In this document: positions 54,769 to 63,047 of the stretch, piece by piece
Position numbering within the stretch: the first letter of the stretch is position 1
Layout: every line of letters starts with the position of its first letter
NCBI GenBank assembly: GCA_018223415.1
Contig: JAGTTQ010000001.1
Span: 3,887,565-3,951,564 of the forward strand
Reading direction: 5' to 3'
Length of the DNA: 64,000 nt
Origin: Eubacteriaceae bacterium Marseille-Q4139
GTDB taxonomy: Bacteria > Bacillota > Clostridia > Lachnospirales > Lachnospiraceae
Program-made: the position numbers and the translations under genes
The notes under the pieces: model-generated
Database searches by the model: none
The model's input: only the letters and a program-made list of their open reading frames with translations
Told to the model about the DNA's origin: nothing

Positions 54769-55680
54769 TTAAAATCTATTTATGCAAATTGCCAATTTCA
54801 ACATTAATGTTGCCGGAAGCGTTGGTCTGACAAATTTTCTATTTATCAATAATCGTAGCTTACATAAATAATTTTTCTTGTAATCCGAAATGTCCTTCAA
54901 AAAAGCGATTTCATCGTTGCTCAAGAATTCACTATATCCCACTAATAAATCTTCTGTTGGATTCATATATGCTTTTTTCCCTCGCAACAAGGTTTTCAAT
55001 CTTTTCATTCGTCCTTTATTTCTATTTCCATCTTCGGATGAGTTACTTTCATAACGAATATGATAAAACAAGGGTTCTTCACAAAAATAAATTTTACCAG
55101 ACAAGAAGCAAATCAGTCCAACCCAGTAATCATGTGCTATGTCTTTATTAAACGGTTTATACTTTTGAATAATGTTCATTGCGTCTTTGTTCCAAAGCAT
55201 TCCACAGCCCTGAAAATATTCAGTTGCAATTGCAGACTCAAAAGATGGGGGTGTTGCAATTCGGTTTTCTTGCTCGCTTCTTGTCTTTAAATCAGATGTA
55301 ACTGAAACAGAATTACAGTGAATCAACTGTGGTCCTTTATAATCATCTTTTTCCGCAAGCCGAATACAGTCTATTATTTTATTGTCAAACCATACATCAT
55401 CTTGATCTGAAAAGCCGTAATAATCATAAGAATTATCAGCTAAATATAACAGCTGTAAAAAGCTTTGTTTCCATCCAACATTGTTTTCTTGCTTAACAAA
55501 AATCCTACTTCTATATTCTTTGACTAAGTCTTCAATTACTTCAATTGTATCATCATCTGACCCATCGTCCCTAATATATATGTAACTGTCGACCTCTCTT
55601 TGATGTATAATACTTTCAACTTGTTTTCGGATTTTATCCTTTCCGTTATATGTTGACATTAATATCAAAATTTTGTACAT
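54769..55680 (-). CDS. Glycosyltransferase family 2 (rhamnosyltransferase-like)
   Basis: A 303-residue GT-A enzyme. ILILMSTYNGKDKIRKQVES, YIRDDGSDDDTIEVI and YGFSDQDDVWFDNKI (with the metal-binding DQDD) are typical of family 2 rhamnosyl- or galactosyl-transferases, and the C-terminal part has IAHDYWVGLICFLSGKIYF. With dTDP-rhamnose genes upstream, a rhamnosyltransferase is the natural guess. GGAG precedes the ATG at 55680. Confidence 0.88.
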   Translation of the reverse strand: MYKILILMSTYNGKDKIRKQVESIIHQREVDSYIYIRDDGSDDDTIEVIEDLVKEYRSRIFVKQENNVGWKQSFLQLLYLADNSYDYYGFSDQDDVWFDNKIIDCIRLAEKDDYKGPQLIHCNSVSVTSDLKTRSEQENRIATPPSFESAIATEYFQGCGMLWNKDAMNIIQKYKPFNKDIAHDYWVGLICFLSGKIYFCEEPLFYHIRYESNSSEDGNRNKGRMKRLKTLLRGKKAYMNPTEDLLVGYSEFLSNDEIAFLKDISDYKKNYLCKLRLLINRKFVRPTLPATLMLKLAICINRF

Positions 55681-55682
55681 AA

Positions 55683-56909
55683 TCACTCCATAAGTATTGT
55701 TTCAAAATTGCTATAATAATTCATCAAATTATATTCTTGTACTAATTTTCGTCCATTTGATATCATAGCATCAAATTTGCCTGGCTCATCCTTAATCATC
55801 AAGATTGACTTTTTAATATTGTCCACGAGATTTTCATCACGATTTAATAGAATTGCGGCATTATCAGGTATGTATTCAGGGATTCCTCCAGAATTTGTTG
55901 TAATCAACGGTAATCCACTAACTACTGCTTCCACCATAGTCATCCCTGCTGGTTCCTCCCACATTGACGGAAGAACCGCAACATTTCCTAATTGGTAAAT
56001 AGAAGGCATATCTTTATAATCTATATATCCTGTAAATACAATCCCATCTTTTATACCTTCTGCTTCCTTCTGAAGCTCTAATGTGTAGTCATCAACTATG
56101 TCACTGCTATAAAAACCCGCTCCAACAATAAGCAACTTTATATGTTCATCTTTGCATTCTTTAATCGCTTTGATTGTTTCAAGTGCCCCTTTTTCATCTA
56201 CCAACCTTCCTGCAAATATCACAACAAAATCATTATCTTCAATTCCATATTTGTTTCTATACTCTATTATTTTTCTTTCGTCTCTTGCTGTGAATCTTAC
56301 AGTATCCACTCCATTTTTAAGGACATAACATTGCTCTTTATTTAATGTTGGAACCTGCTTTCTAAAAGAGTTATTTACAAATTCACTTATTCCTATTAGG
56401 CTTCTAATTGAGGCTGCCTCTTTTTCGCATTTAAACAGCGAACGAACCTCATTATGGAGATAATAGATTGTCTTTCCTTCATATTTCTTTGCAACTTTCT
56501 TGTTTTTTAACACGAAGAAAAGCGTAGAATTCGTTACCAAAACAAGTCTATCGAAGTCATTTTTTAGTAAAATCTTTGGGAACTTTGACATCACATACAG
56601 TCTACGAAGAATACAACGATATGAAATCAAATTTGCTTTTTTTAACAGATTTTTTGCAATCCAGTATATTGCTTTATCAAAACAATTAACCACTTCCGGA
56701 GACTTCACAAAATAAAAGTTGCTGTTTTTATATTTTTTTGATTGTTCTGCTGCCTTTTCTTCGTATAGACTAAAAACTGAAAAGTCAAAACTATGTTTCT
56801 TTTCATTTTCATCAAGTAAGTCTTCTATCAGATTTTCAACAGCTCCTCCCTTTGTTGCTGGAACTGGTGAAATCCCACTAGTTAAAAACGCAACCTTCAT
56901 TCTTTCCAT
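55683..56909 (-). CDS. Glycosyltransferase family 4
   Basis: A 408-residue GT-B enzyme: N-terminal AFLTSGISPVPATKGGAVEN, and the C-terminal donor site with VVIFAGRLVDEKGALETIKA, LLIVGAGF and PSMWEEPAGMTMVEAVVSGL with the conserved EPxGxxxxEA signature. It uses a nucleotide sugar to extend the lipid-linked repeat. The start follows GAGGATTGACATGGC; a second ATG three codons on is possible. It is the first gene after the rfb block, 79 nt from rfbC. Confidence 0.9.
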   Translation of the reverse strand: MERMKVAFLTSGISPVPATKGGAVENLIEDLLDENEKKHSFDFSVFSLYEEKAAEQSKKYKNSNFYFVKSPEVVNCFDKAIYWIAKNLLKKANLISYRCILRRLYVMSKFPKILLKNDFDRLVLVTNSTLFFVLKNKKVAKKYEGKTIYYLHNEVRSLFKCEKEAASIRSLIGISEFVNNSFRKQVPTLNKEQCYVLKNGVDTVRFTARDERKIIEYRNKYGIEDNDFVVIFAGRLVDEKGALETIKAIKECKDEHIKLLIVGAGFYSSDIVDDYTLELQKEAEGIKDGIVFTGYIDYKDMPSIYQLGNVAVLPSMWEEPAGMTMVEAVVSGLPLITTNSGGIPEYIPDNAAILLNRDENLVDNIKKSILMIKDEPGKFDAMISNGRKLVQEYNLMNYYSNFETILME

Positions 56910-56988
56910 GCCATGTCAATCCTCTTTCTCTATATTATCCAACTGCACCTTACGCTTTTATTTCATGTAAAGGTATCATCTCATATTC

Positions 56989-57597
56989 TTAAAATTTAAA
57001 AGTATCCTTCAGTCCCAGCCACTTCTGATCCTTATCACTCAGATTCAGTGCAGTACCGTCTTCTAGCATATAGCCTTCTGCACTTGTGCTGCCCTTGTAC
57101 TCACCCTTCAGTTCCGGCCACTCGATGCCGATTTCAGGATCGTTCCAAGCTATGCCACCCTCATCATTCGGATGCCAGAAGTCATTAACCTTGTAGCAGA
57201 ACTCTGCCTCGTCACTCAGAACCAGGAAGCCATGCGCAAAACCTTCCGGGATGAGGAACTGCTTCTTGTTCTCAGCGGACAAGGTCACGCCATACCACTT
57301 GCCATAGGTCTCAGAATTGCTTCTGAGATCAACTGCAACATCGAACACTGTGCCGCGCACGGCGCGCACCAGCTTGCACTGCGGATACTGTTTCTGAAAG
57401 TGCAGGCCACGAAGCACACCCTTTGTAGACATAGACTGGTTATCCTGTACAAAGTAGATGTCAATGCCAGCCTCCTTCATATCTTTTTCGTTGTAAGTTT
57501 CCATGAAATAGCCACGGGCATCACCATGAACAGCAGGCTCAATCACACAGAGGCCCTCGATGCCGCCTACATTTTTCTCAACTTTAATCTGTCCCAT
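56989..57597 (-). CDS. rfbC: dTDP-4-dehydrorhamnose 3,5-epimerase
   Basis: A 202-residue RmlC-type epimerase. VHGDARGYFMETYN, SMSTKGVLRGLHFQ (catalytic His in RGLHFQ), VFDVAVDLRSNSETYGKW and LIPEGFAHGFLVLSDEAEF are characteristic. It converts dTDP-4-keto-6-deoxyglucose to the L-lyxo form. I start at 57597 (GGAGATAGAAGAA upstream). Preceded by rfbD, 17 nt away. Confidence 0.95.
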   Translation of the reverse strand: MGQIKVEKNVGGIEGLCVIEPAVHGDARGYFMETYNEKDMKEAGIDIYFVQDNQSMSTKGVLRGLHFQKQYPQCKLVRAVRGTVFDVAVDLRSNSETYGKWYGVTLSAENKKQFLIPEGFAHGFLVLSDEAEFCYKVNDFWHPNDEGGIAWNDPEIGIEWPELKGEYKGSTSAEGYMLEDGTALNLSDKDQKWLGLKDTFKF

Positions 57598-57614
57598 TTC
57601 TTCTATCTCCTCTA

Positions 57615-58529
57615 TTACTGCTCGATCTCTTTCAGATAACGGCTCAATGCATCCTGCCAAGTCGGAAGCGGAGTAAATCCAGCCTCCACCAGCTTGCTCT
57701 TATCCAAACGACTGTTGAACGGACGAGCAGCCTTGCTCAGACCATACTCCTCGGTGCTTACCGGAAGCACCTCCGTCTTATAGCCCGCCTGACGGTAGAT
57801 TTCTTTCGTGAAATCGTACCAACTGATATAACCACCCTCGTTGGTCGCATGGTAATAGCCATACTTCTCAGTTTCATTCATATCAACGAGCAGTCGAGCT
57901 AAATCATATGTATAGGTCGGTGTGCCGATCTGGTCATTAACCACACGGACAGTGTCATGTGTCTTACCAACATTCAGCATGGTCTTAATAAAGTTTTTAC
58001 CATTCAAGCCAAACACCCATGCAATGCGGACAATGAAATACTTCTCCAGCGTCTGGCTGACTGCCAGTTCACCTTCCAACTTCGTCTGACCATACACATT
58101 CAGCGGCTTGTAATCCTTGCAGTCCGGCTGCCAAGGCTCAGTGCCCTGACCATCAAACACATAATCCGTGCTGATGTAGGTCATCTTGCAGTCCAACTTC
58201 TTGCAGACATCTGCAATATTCTGAGTTCCACCAGCATTGATGGAACGAACTTTCGCCACTTTATCGTCGTCCTCTGCCATATCCACAGCCGTCCATGCCG
58301 CACAGTGGATCACAGCATCCGGGGTTACTTCTGTAATTACTTTTTCAACAGCATCTTTATCAGTAATATCCAGAGCCACATACGGTGCTTTTGTTACCGC
58401 AGAACCATCAGCCACACCGCTGTAGGTTTCCTGAATATCAGAACCAACACCTTCATGACCACACTTCAGCAGTTCATTCATCACGTCATGACCCAGCTGA
58501 CCGCCAACGCCTGTTACAAAAAACTTCAT
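57615..58529 (-). CDS. rfbD: dTDP-4-dehydrorhamnose reductase
   Basis: A 304-residue RmlD-type short-chain reductase. TGVGGQLGHDVMNEL is the NAD(P)H-binding start; AVIHCAAWTAVDMAEDD and YISTDYVFDGQG are typical; YGQTKLEGE carries the catalytic Tyr and Lys. It makes dTDP-L-rhamnose. GGAGGAAAGAAC precedes the ATG at 58529. The GC content and codon use are higher than in the glycosyltransferase genes to the left. Confidence 0.95.
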   Translation of the reverse strand: MKFFVTGVGGQLGHDVMNELLKCGHEGVGSDIQETYSGVADGSAVTKAPYVALDITDKDAVEKVITEVTPDAVIHCAAWTAVDMAEDDDKVAKVRSINAGGTQNIADVCKKLDCKMTYISTDYVFDGQGTEPWQPDCKDYKPLNVYGQTKLEGELAVSQTLEKYFIVRIAWVFGLNGKNFIKTMLNVGKTHDTVRVVNDQIGTPTYTYDLARLLVDMNETEKYGYYHATNEGGYISWYDFTKEIYRQAGYKTEVLPVSTEEYGLSKAARPFNSRLDKSKLVEAGFTPLPTWQDALSRYLKEIEQ

Positions 58530-58549
58530 GTTCTTTCCTCCTCTGGCTT

Positions 58550-59569
58550 TTAGCGGTTGCTGTACATTTTCTCGTAGTAGTTCTGATATTCGCCGCTGAT
58601 GATAGTCTCCCACCACTCACGGTTATTGAGATACCACTGAATAGTCTTCTTGATGCCGTCCTCAAACTTGGTCTCCGGCAGCCAGCCCAGCTCATTGTGG
58701 ATCTTGGTCGGGTCGATAGCATAGCGCATATCGTGGCCCTTACGGTCACCAACATGGGTGATAAGGCTTTCCGGCTTGCCCAGCTCCTTGCAGATGATCT
58801 TCACGATCTCGATGTTCTGCTTCTCGTTATGACCGCCGACATTGTAGACTTCACCAACACGACCTTTGTGGATAATCAAGTCAATAGCCTTGCAGTGATC
58901 TTCCACATACAGCCAGTCACGGACGTTCAGACCCTCGCCGTAAACAGGCAGCGGCTTGTCAGCCAGAGCATTAGCAATCATCAGCGGAATCAGCTTCTCC
59001 GGGAAATGATACGGGCCATAGTTATTGGAGCAACGGGAAATGGTCACAGGCAGGCCGTAGGTACGGTGGTAAGCCAGAACCAGCAGGTCAGCGGCTGCTT
59101 TGGAGCTGCTATACGGAGAGCTAGTATGGATCGGAGTCTCCTCAGTGAAGAACAGGTCAGGACGATCCAGCGGCAGGTCACCGTAAACCTCATCGGTAGA
59201 AACCTGATGGTAACGCTGAATACCATATTTGCGGCAAGCATCCATCAGCACACTGGTGCCGATGATATTGGTCTGGAGGAAGATGCCCGGATCTTCGATG
59301 GAACGGTCAACATGAGATTCTGCCGCAAAGTTGACCACGATGTCCGGATGTTCTTCTTCAAACAGTTTGTTCACAGCCTCGCGGTCGCAAATATCAGCCT
59401 TCACGAAGCGGAAATTCGGGTTATCCATAACAGGGGCCAGTGTGGACAGATTGCCTGCATAGGTCAGCTTGTCCAAGCAGATGATCCGATAATCCGGATA
59501 CTTTTTCAGCATATGGAACACAAAGTTACTACCAATAAACCCAGCACCGCCGGTAACAATAATATTCAT
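58550..59569 (-). CDS. rfbB: dTDP-glucose 4,6-dehydratase
   Basis: A 339-residue RmlB. NAD binding TGGAGFIGSNFV, NFAAESHVDRSI, VSTDEVYGDLP, and the catalytic YSSSKAAAD (Tyr and Lys) are all visible, with SRCSNNYGPYHFPEKLIPL. It forms dTDP-4-keto-6-deoxyglucose. It lies between rfbA and rfbD. A 422-codon frame on the opposite strand is a codon-usage shadow. Confidence 0.97.
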   Translation of the reverse strand: MNIIVTGGAGFIGSNFVFHMLKKYPDYRIICLDKLTYAGNLSTLAPVMDNPNFRFVKADICDREAVNKLFEEEHPDIVVNFAAESHVDRSIEDPGIFLQTNIIGTSVLMDACRKYGIQRYHQVSTDEVYGDLPLDRPDLFFTEETPIHTSSPYSSSKAAADLLVLAYHRTYGLPVTISRCSNNYGPYHFPEKLIPLMIANALADKPLPVYGEGLNVRDWLYVEDHCKAIDLIIHKGRVGEVYNVGGHNEKQNIEIVKIICKELGKPESLITHVGDRKGHDMRYAIDPTKIHNELGWLPETKFEDGIKKTIQWYLNNREWWETIISGEYQNYYEKMYSNR

Positions 59570-59618
59570 GATTTATTCTCCTCTACACTTATCTATGTAT
59601 CTTGTTCTCGTTTTCTAA

Positions 59619-60515
59619 TTAATACAGATGTTCCTGATACTTGCCGTCCATGACGTCCTTCAGATACTGTCCGTACTGATTCTTCTTCATGACCTCATAG
59701 ACTTCCATCAGCTCATCCTTGCTGATCCATCCGTTCAGGTATGCGATTTCTTCCAGGCAAGCAATCTTACGATGCTGATGCTGCTCGACAGTCTTTACGA
59801 AGTTGGTGGCATCCACCAGGCTCTCATGTGTACCTGTATCCAGCCAAGTGAAGCCCTGACCCAGCAGTTCTACATTCAGGGTACCGTCTTCCAGATAAAT
59901 ACGGTTCAGATCGGTAATTTCCAATTCACCACGGGCAGACGGTTTCAGGTTCTTTGCAAACTCGACCACACGGTTATCATAGAAGTACAGACCAGTCACG
60001 CAATAGTTGCTCTTCGGATGTTCTGGCTTTTCCTCGATAGAAATGGCCTTACCGTTCTTGTCAAACTCCACAATACCAAAACGCTCTGGATCGTCCACAT
60101 AGTAGCCAAACACCGTTGCGCCCTTGCCGTTTTCTGCATTCTGGACTGCTGCCTGCAGGCGCTTCTTCAGACCATGACCCGCAAAGATGTTATCGCCCAA
60201 CACCATAGCCACAGAATCCTCACCGATAAAGTCGGCACCAATGATAAAGGCCTGTGCCAGTCCATCCGGAGACGGCTGAACCGCATAGGTCAGATTCACA
60301 CCAAACTGGTGTCCATCACCAAGCAGGTTCTCGAAACGAGGAGTATCCTGTGGTGTGGAAATAATCAAAATGTCGCGGATGCCTGCGTTCATCAAAACAG
60401 ACATCGGATAATAAATCATCGGTTTGTCGTAGATTGGCAAAAGCTGTTTACTTGTTACTTTTGTTAATGGGTACAGTCGTGTGCCTGAACCTCCTGCTAA
60501 AATAATGCCTTTCAT
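59619..60515 (-). CDS. rfbA: Glucose-1-phosphate thymidylyltransferase
   Basis: A 298-residue nucleotidyltransferase. GIILAGGSGTRLYPLTKVTS is the nucleotide-binding signature, and KQLLPIYDKPMIYYPMSVLM and TWLDTGTHESLVDA are typical of RmlA. It makes dTDP-glucose from dTTP and glucose-1-phosphate. I start at 60515, with GGAGGAAACAGTT upstream. It lies 30 nt after the GT4 gene. Confidence 0.96.
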   Translation of the reverse strand: MKGIILAGGSGTRLYPLTKVTSKQLLPIYDKPMIYYPMSVLMNAGIRDILIISTPQDTPRFENLLGDGHQFGVNLTYAVQPSPDGLAQAFIIGADFIGEDSVAMVLGDNIFAGHGLKKRLQAAVQNAENGKGATVFGYYVDDPERFGIVEFDKNGKAISIEEKPEHPKSNYCVTGLYFYDNRVVEFAKNLKPSARGELEITDLNRIYLEDGTLNVELLGQGFTWLDTGTHESLVDATNFVKTVEQHQHRKIACLEEIAYLNGWISKDELMEVYEVMKKNQYGQYLKDVMDGKYQEHLY

Positions 60516-60545
60516 AACTGTTTCCTCCTCCGTCAATCTTTACAT

Positions 60546-61661
60546 TTACTCAAACAGTTTCCCATGTTCTTCTGAAACTCTCCGGGCATTAAATTTCTTA
60601 TGTACATCTTCCAAGCCCTGTGCCACCAATGTATCCCTTAATCCATCTTCCTGATAGATTCGCATCACTGCTTTACTTGCACCGGCGGCATCATCCACTT
60701 CAACAAGCAAACCGTTTTCTCCATCCCGGATTATATTCGGAATAGCATCCACATTACTTGCTACAATCGGCTTACCCGCCATCATATATTCGGGCAGTGC
60801 TAGACCAAAGCCCTCCCAGCGGCTCAACAGGCATGCAACATCAAAAAGCTCCACATAGCTCATTGGGTTATCAACCCAGCCTGTGATATGTAAACTGTCC
60901 GAGAAACCATTGTCCTCCGCATACCTTCTAATCTCGGCTTCCTGATTTCCGTTTCCAACAATAATGAAGTGTGCATTTGGAACCGCTTCTTTTACCTTCT
61001 TTGCCATCTTAACAAACACATCCGGTGCTTTCTGTGGACTCATTCGTCCAACCATACCAACAACAAATGCATCTTCCGGAATGTTCAAGTCTCTCCTTTT
61101 AACTGCACCATGTACTCCATTCTCATAGGTTTCGATGTCCACACCATTAAAAATGACCTGTAACTTGTCCTCTTTGCATATTTTCTTATCCAATGCTGAC
61201 TGCTTTTCCGCATCTGAAATACAGATAATCTTATCGCAGAATGGCGCAGCCACCTTTTCAATGGCTGTGTACATTGCTTTTTTCTTTGCAGAACAACGCA
61301 TGTTAAACGCCCATCCGTGTGGGTTATATACACAGCGATTTTTCAAACCGATATCGGCAACACGAGCAATGGCTCCAGCCTTACTGGAGTGAGCATAAAC
61401 AATATCGGGGTTATATTTTTTTATCAGTGCTCTAACCTCTTTAATCGCCTTTAGATCGTTTCCACCAATGGCTCTAGTCATTTCAATCTGTTCAAAAGAA
61501 TCCACCAAATCTCTGTAGTCTTCTTCATGAAAATCTTGTGAGCAAACCAATATATTCTCGAATTTTTCTTTATCCAAATACTTGAGAAGCATTCGGATGT
61601 AGCGATCCACGCCACCTGCGGCCTGCGCTATATGCAATATTTTGATTTTATTCTTCCTCAT
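60546..61661 (-). CDS. Glycosyltransferase family 4 (early step)
   Basis: A 371-residue GT-B enzyme: IKILHIAQAAGGVDRYIRML, IVYAHSSKAGAIARVADIGL, VVGMVGRMSPQKAPDVFVKM and LLSRWEGFGLALPEYMMAGK with the EGFGxxxxE-type signature. As the first complete gene of the cluster it could add an early sugar to the lipid carrier, although no initiating sugar-phosphate transferase is seen in the window. GAGGAG precedes the ATG, and the upstream 47-residue ORF ends 3 nt before it. Confidence 0.9.
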   Translation of the reverse strand: MRKNKIKILHIAQAAGGVDRYIRMLLKYLDKEKFENILVCSQDFHEEDYRDLVDSFEQIEMTRAIGGNDLKAIKEVRALIKKYNPDIVYAHSSKAGAIARVADIGLKNRCVYNPHGWAFNMRCSAKKKAMYTAIEKVAAPFCDKIICISDAEKQSALDKKICKEDKLQVIFNGVDIETYENGVHGAVKRRDLNIPEDAFVVGMVGRMSPQKAPDVFVKMAKKVKEAVPNAHFIIVGNGNQEAEIRRYAEDNGFSDSLHITGWVDNPMSYVELFDVACLLSRWEGFGLALPEYMMAGKPIVASNVDAIPNIIRDGENGLLVEVDDAAGASKAVMRIYQEDGLRDTLVAQGLEDVHKKFNARRVSEEHGKLFE

Positions 61662-61664
61662 CCC

Positions 61665-61808
61665 TCAAATACTCCTCGTCATTTTTCTTTCCGCAAATCT
61701 ATATGCACATCCATATGGATGGCATTTCTCTCTAATTTCCACTGTGTGATAACCACACTCGGCTAAGTGTTTTCTTATATTGTCGTATCCAACTACCCCA
61801 GCAATCAT
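61665..61808 (-). CDS. Possible 47-residue ORF coupled to the GT4 gene
   Basis: ATG with GGAG 8 nt upstream; product begins MIAGVVGYDNIRKHLAECGY and ends with a Cys/His/Arg-rich tail (REKCHPYGCAYRFAERKMTR). An upstream stretch without a start codon (minus strand, about 61930-61812) reads NVIVGYTGFDCIKQHFGYRE, clearly similar, so there are two tandem copies, one probably dead. Part of a 33-bp repeat overlaps the start. I do not recognise it. Confidence 0.4.
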   Translation of the reverse strand: MIAGVVGYDNIRKHLAECGYHTVEIREKCHPYGCAYRFAERKMTRSI

Positions 61809-62433
61809 GTTTTCTACTCCATAAAACATCCGTTGAGTACACTCGTCTCTATTTCTCTATAGCCGAAGTGCTGTTTTATACAGTCGAACCCCGTATACCC
61901 TACAATGACGTTTTTTCTAAGTGTTGGATTGTTGAATCAACCCTGTCGGCGCATGAGTTTTATTAAAACTGTATATATCATCCAATCCAATTCTCACCAT
62001 TCATTGTTCGTTATTAACAAATCATTCACTTTAACCACTCAAAACATGTAATTATCATCACCATCCGTGCTCTACTCAACAGCTGTTTTATGAAGTAGAA
62101 ATCATCTGTTTTTCTCTATTTTTCATGACTCAACAAACCGTTATGATGTAGGTGTCATTAGTGGGTCAGATAGTGTACTCAACAGCAGTTTCAGACGTTA
62201 ATGATAAACTCATGGATTTTTGTTGTTTTCTCCTATTTTCCGACATTTCTATGATTCTTCTGAAAAAGTTGTGCCAATTTTGTACCACGGGGGGGGCAAA
62301 AGTTCAGCGTTTTGTATAAATATCTTGCATTTACAGTTCATATAGCTGTGAAACACGGCCAATTTCAGCACCCTATATAGTGTGCAAAACAGGTTCTTTT
62401 CGACATTGCTACGTCAATACAGTTTGTTGAGTA
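61807..62433. repeat. Five copies of a ~33-bp imperfect repeat in both orientations
   Basis: The core is TACTCAACAGCTGTTTTATG followed by a GTAGAAATCAT-like end. Copies lie on the minus strand at 61840-61807 and 62433-62401, and on the plus strand at 62073-62105, 62127-62159 and 62176-62208. The first and third differ at only about 4 of 32 positions; the others are more diverged but keep ACTCAACA and the spacing. The 550-nt stretch between has no gene I can support. An 8-G run is at 62289-62296. Confidence 0.65.
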
Positions 62434-62715
62434 GACATTTGTTGGCGCTGCAATCACCACAAAATCGGCTGCGCTGTAAGCCATCTCCGCGTCGAGTGTT
62501 GCGGTCAAATCCAGGTCTTTCTCAGCCAGGTATTTTTCAATGTATTCATCCTGGATTGGAGATTTTCTTTGATTCACCATCTCGACTTTAGACGAAACAA
62601 TATCGACCGCAAATACTTTTTCATGCTGGGCTAAGAGCACAGAAATGGACAAGCCCACATAGCCATGCACTGTCACTACAACCCGTTTTCCAAATAACTT
62701 TGGAAGCCAGCACAT
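62365..62715 (-). pseudogene. Chimeric remnant: glycosyltransferase piece joined to UDP-glucose 6-dehydrogenase piece
   Basis: The frame starts with MCWLPKLFGKRVVVTVHG, which belongs to a GT4 glycosyltransferase. It then switches in frame to YVGLSISVLLAQHEKVFAVD...SPIQDEYIEKYLAEKDLDLT, the N-terminal part of UDP-glucose dehydrogenase without its first residues (the GTG part of its NAD site). It breaks down again after VVIAAPTN. Neither part can be active. It marks a deletion between two former cluster genes. Confidence 0.75.
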
Positions 62716-63047
62716 AGCCGCCGGGCCTTCGCGTGGATGTGCACGACATCGTATCGGCCAAAGGCAGATGCTAACGCGGCAAAGAAACTGGAGGATACCG
62801 CTGCAAGTCCTTTCCCGTTGATGGTCGGGACCGTTTTGAGTTTTACACCCTTGTACTCGTGCAGCCTTTCACCGTCAAACTCTTTCCCGCTCACATGATG
62901 GCCGCCACGGGTATAACAAGTCACCTGATGGCCTAACTTCACCATCCGAGTGCTGAGTTCTTCGACCACAACCTCGACGCCACCTTCCCGACCAAATCTC
63001 TTCAGGCCGAACATACATAGCGACAATCCCTCCGCATTATTTGCCAT
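62676..63047 (-). pseudogene. N-terminal fragment of a family 4 glycosyltransferase
   Basis: About 105 codons (GLSLCMFGLKRFGREGGVEV, VEELSTRMVKLGHQVTCYTR, SAFGRYDVVHIHA) are the start of a GT4 enzyme. Near 62,735-62,715 the frame shifts; after VVHIHA the expected continuation (CWLPKLFGKRVVVTVHG) is found in the next frame. With the deletion further down the gene is dead. Confidence 0.78.

Noticed and set aside
58385..59653. 422-codon plus-strand ORF opposite rfbB
   Set aside because: It is the antisense shadow of an unmistakable dTDP-glucose dehydratase gene, with no start signal and no recognisable protein features.
62289..62296. Run of eight G as a phase-variation tract
   Set aside because: It lies in non-coding DNA with no promoter or start nearby whose spacing it could alter; it might equally be a sequencing error.
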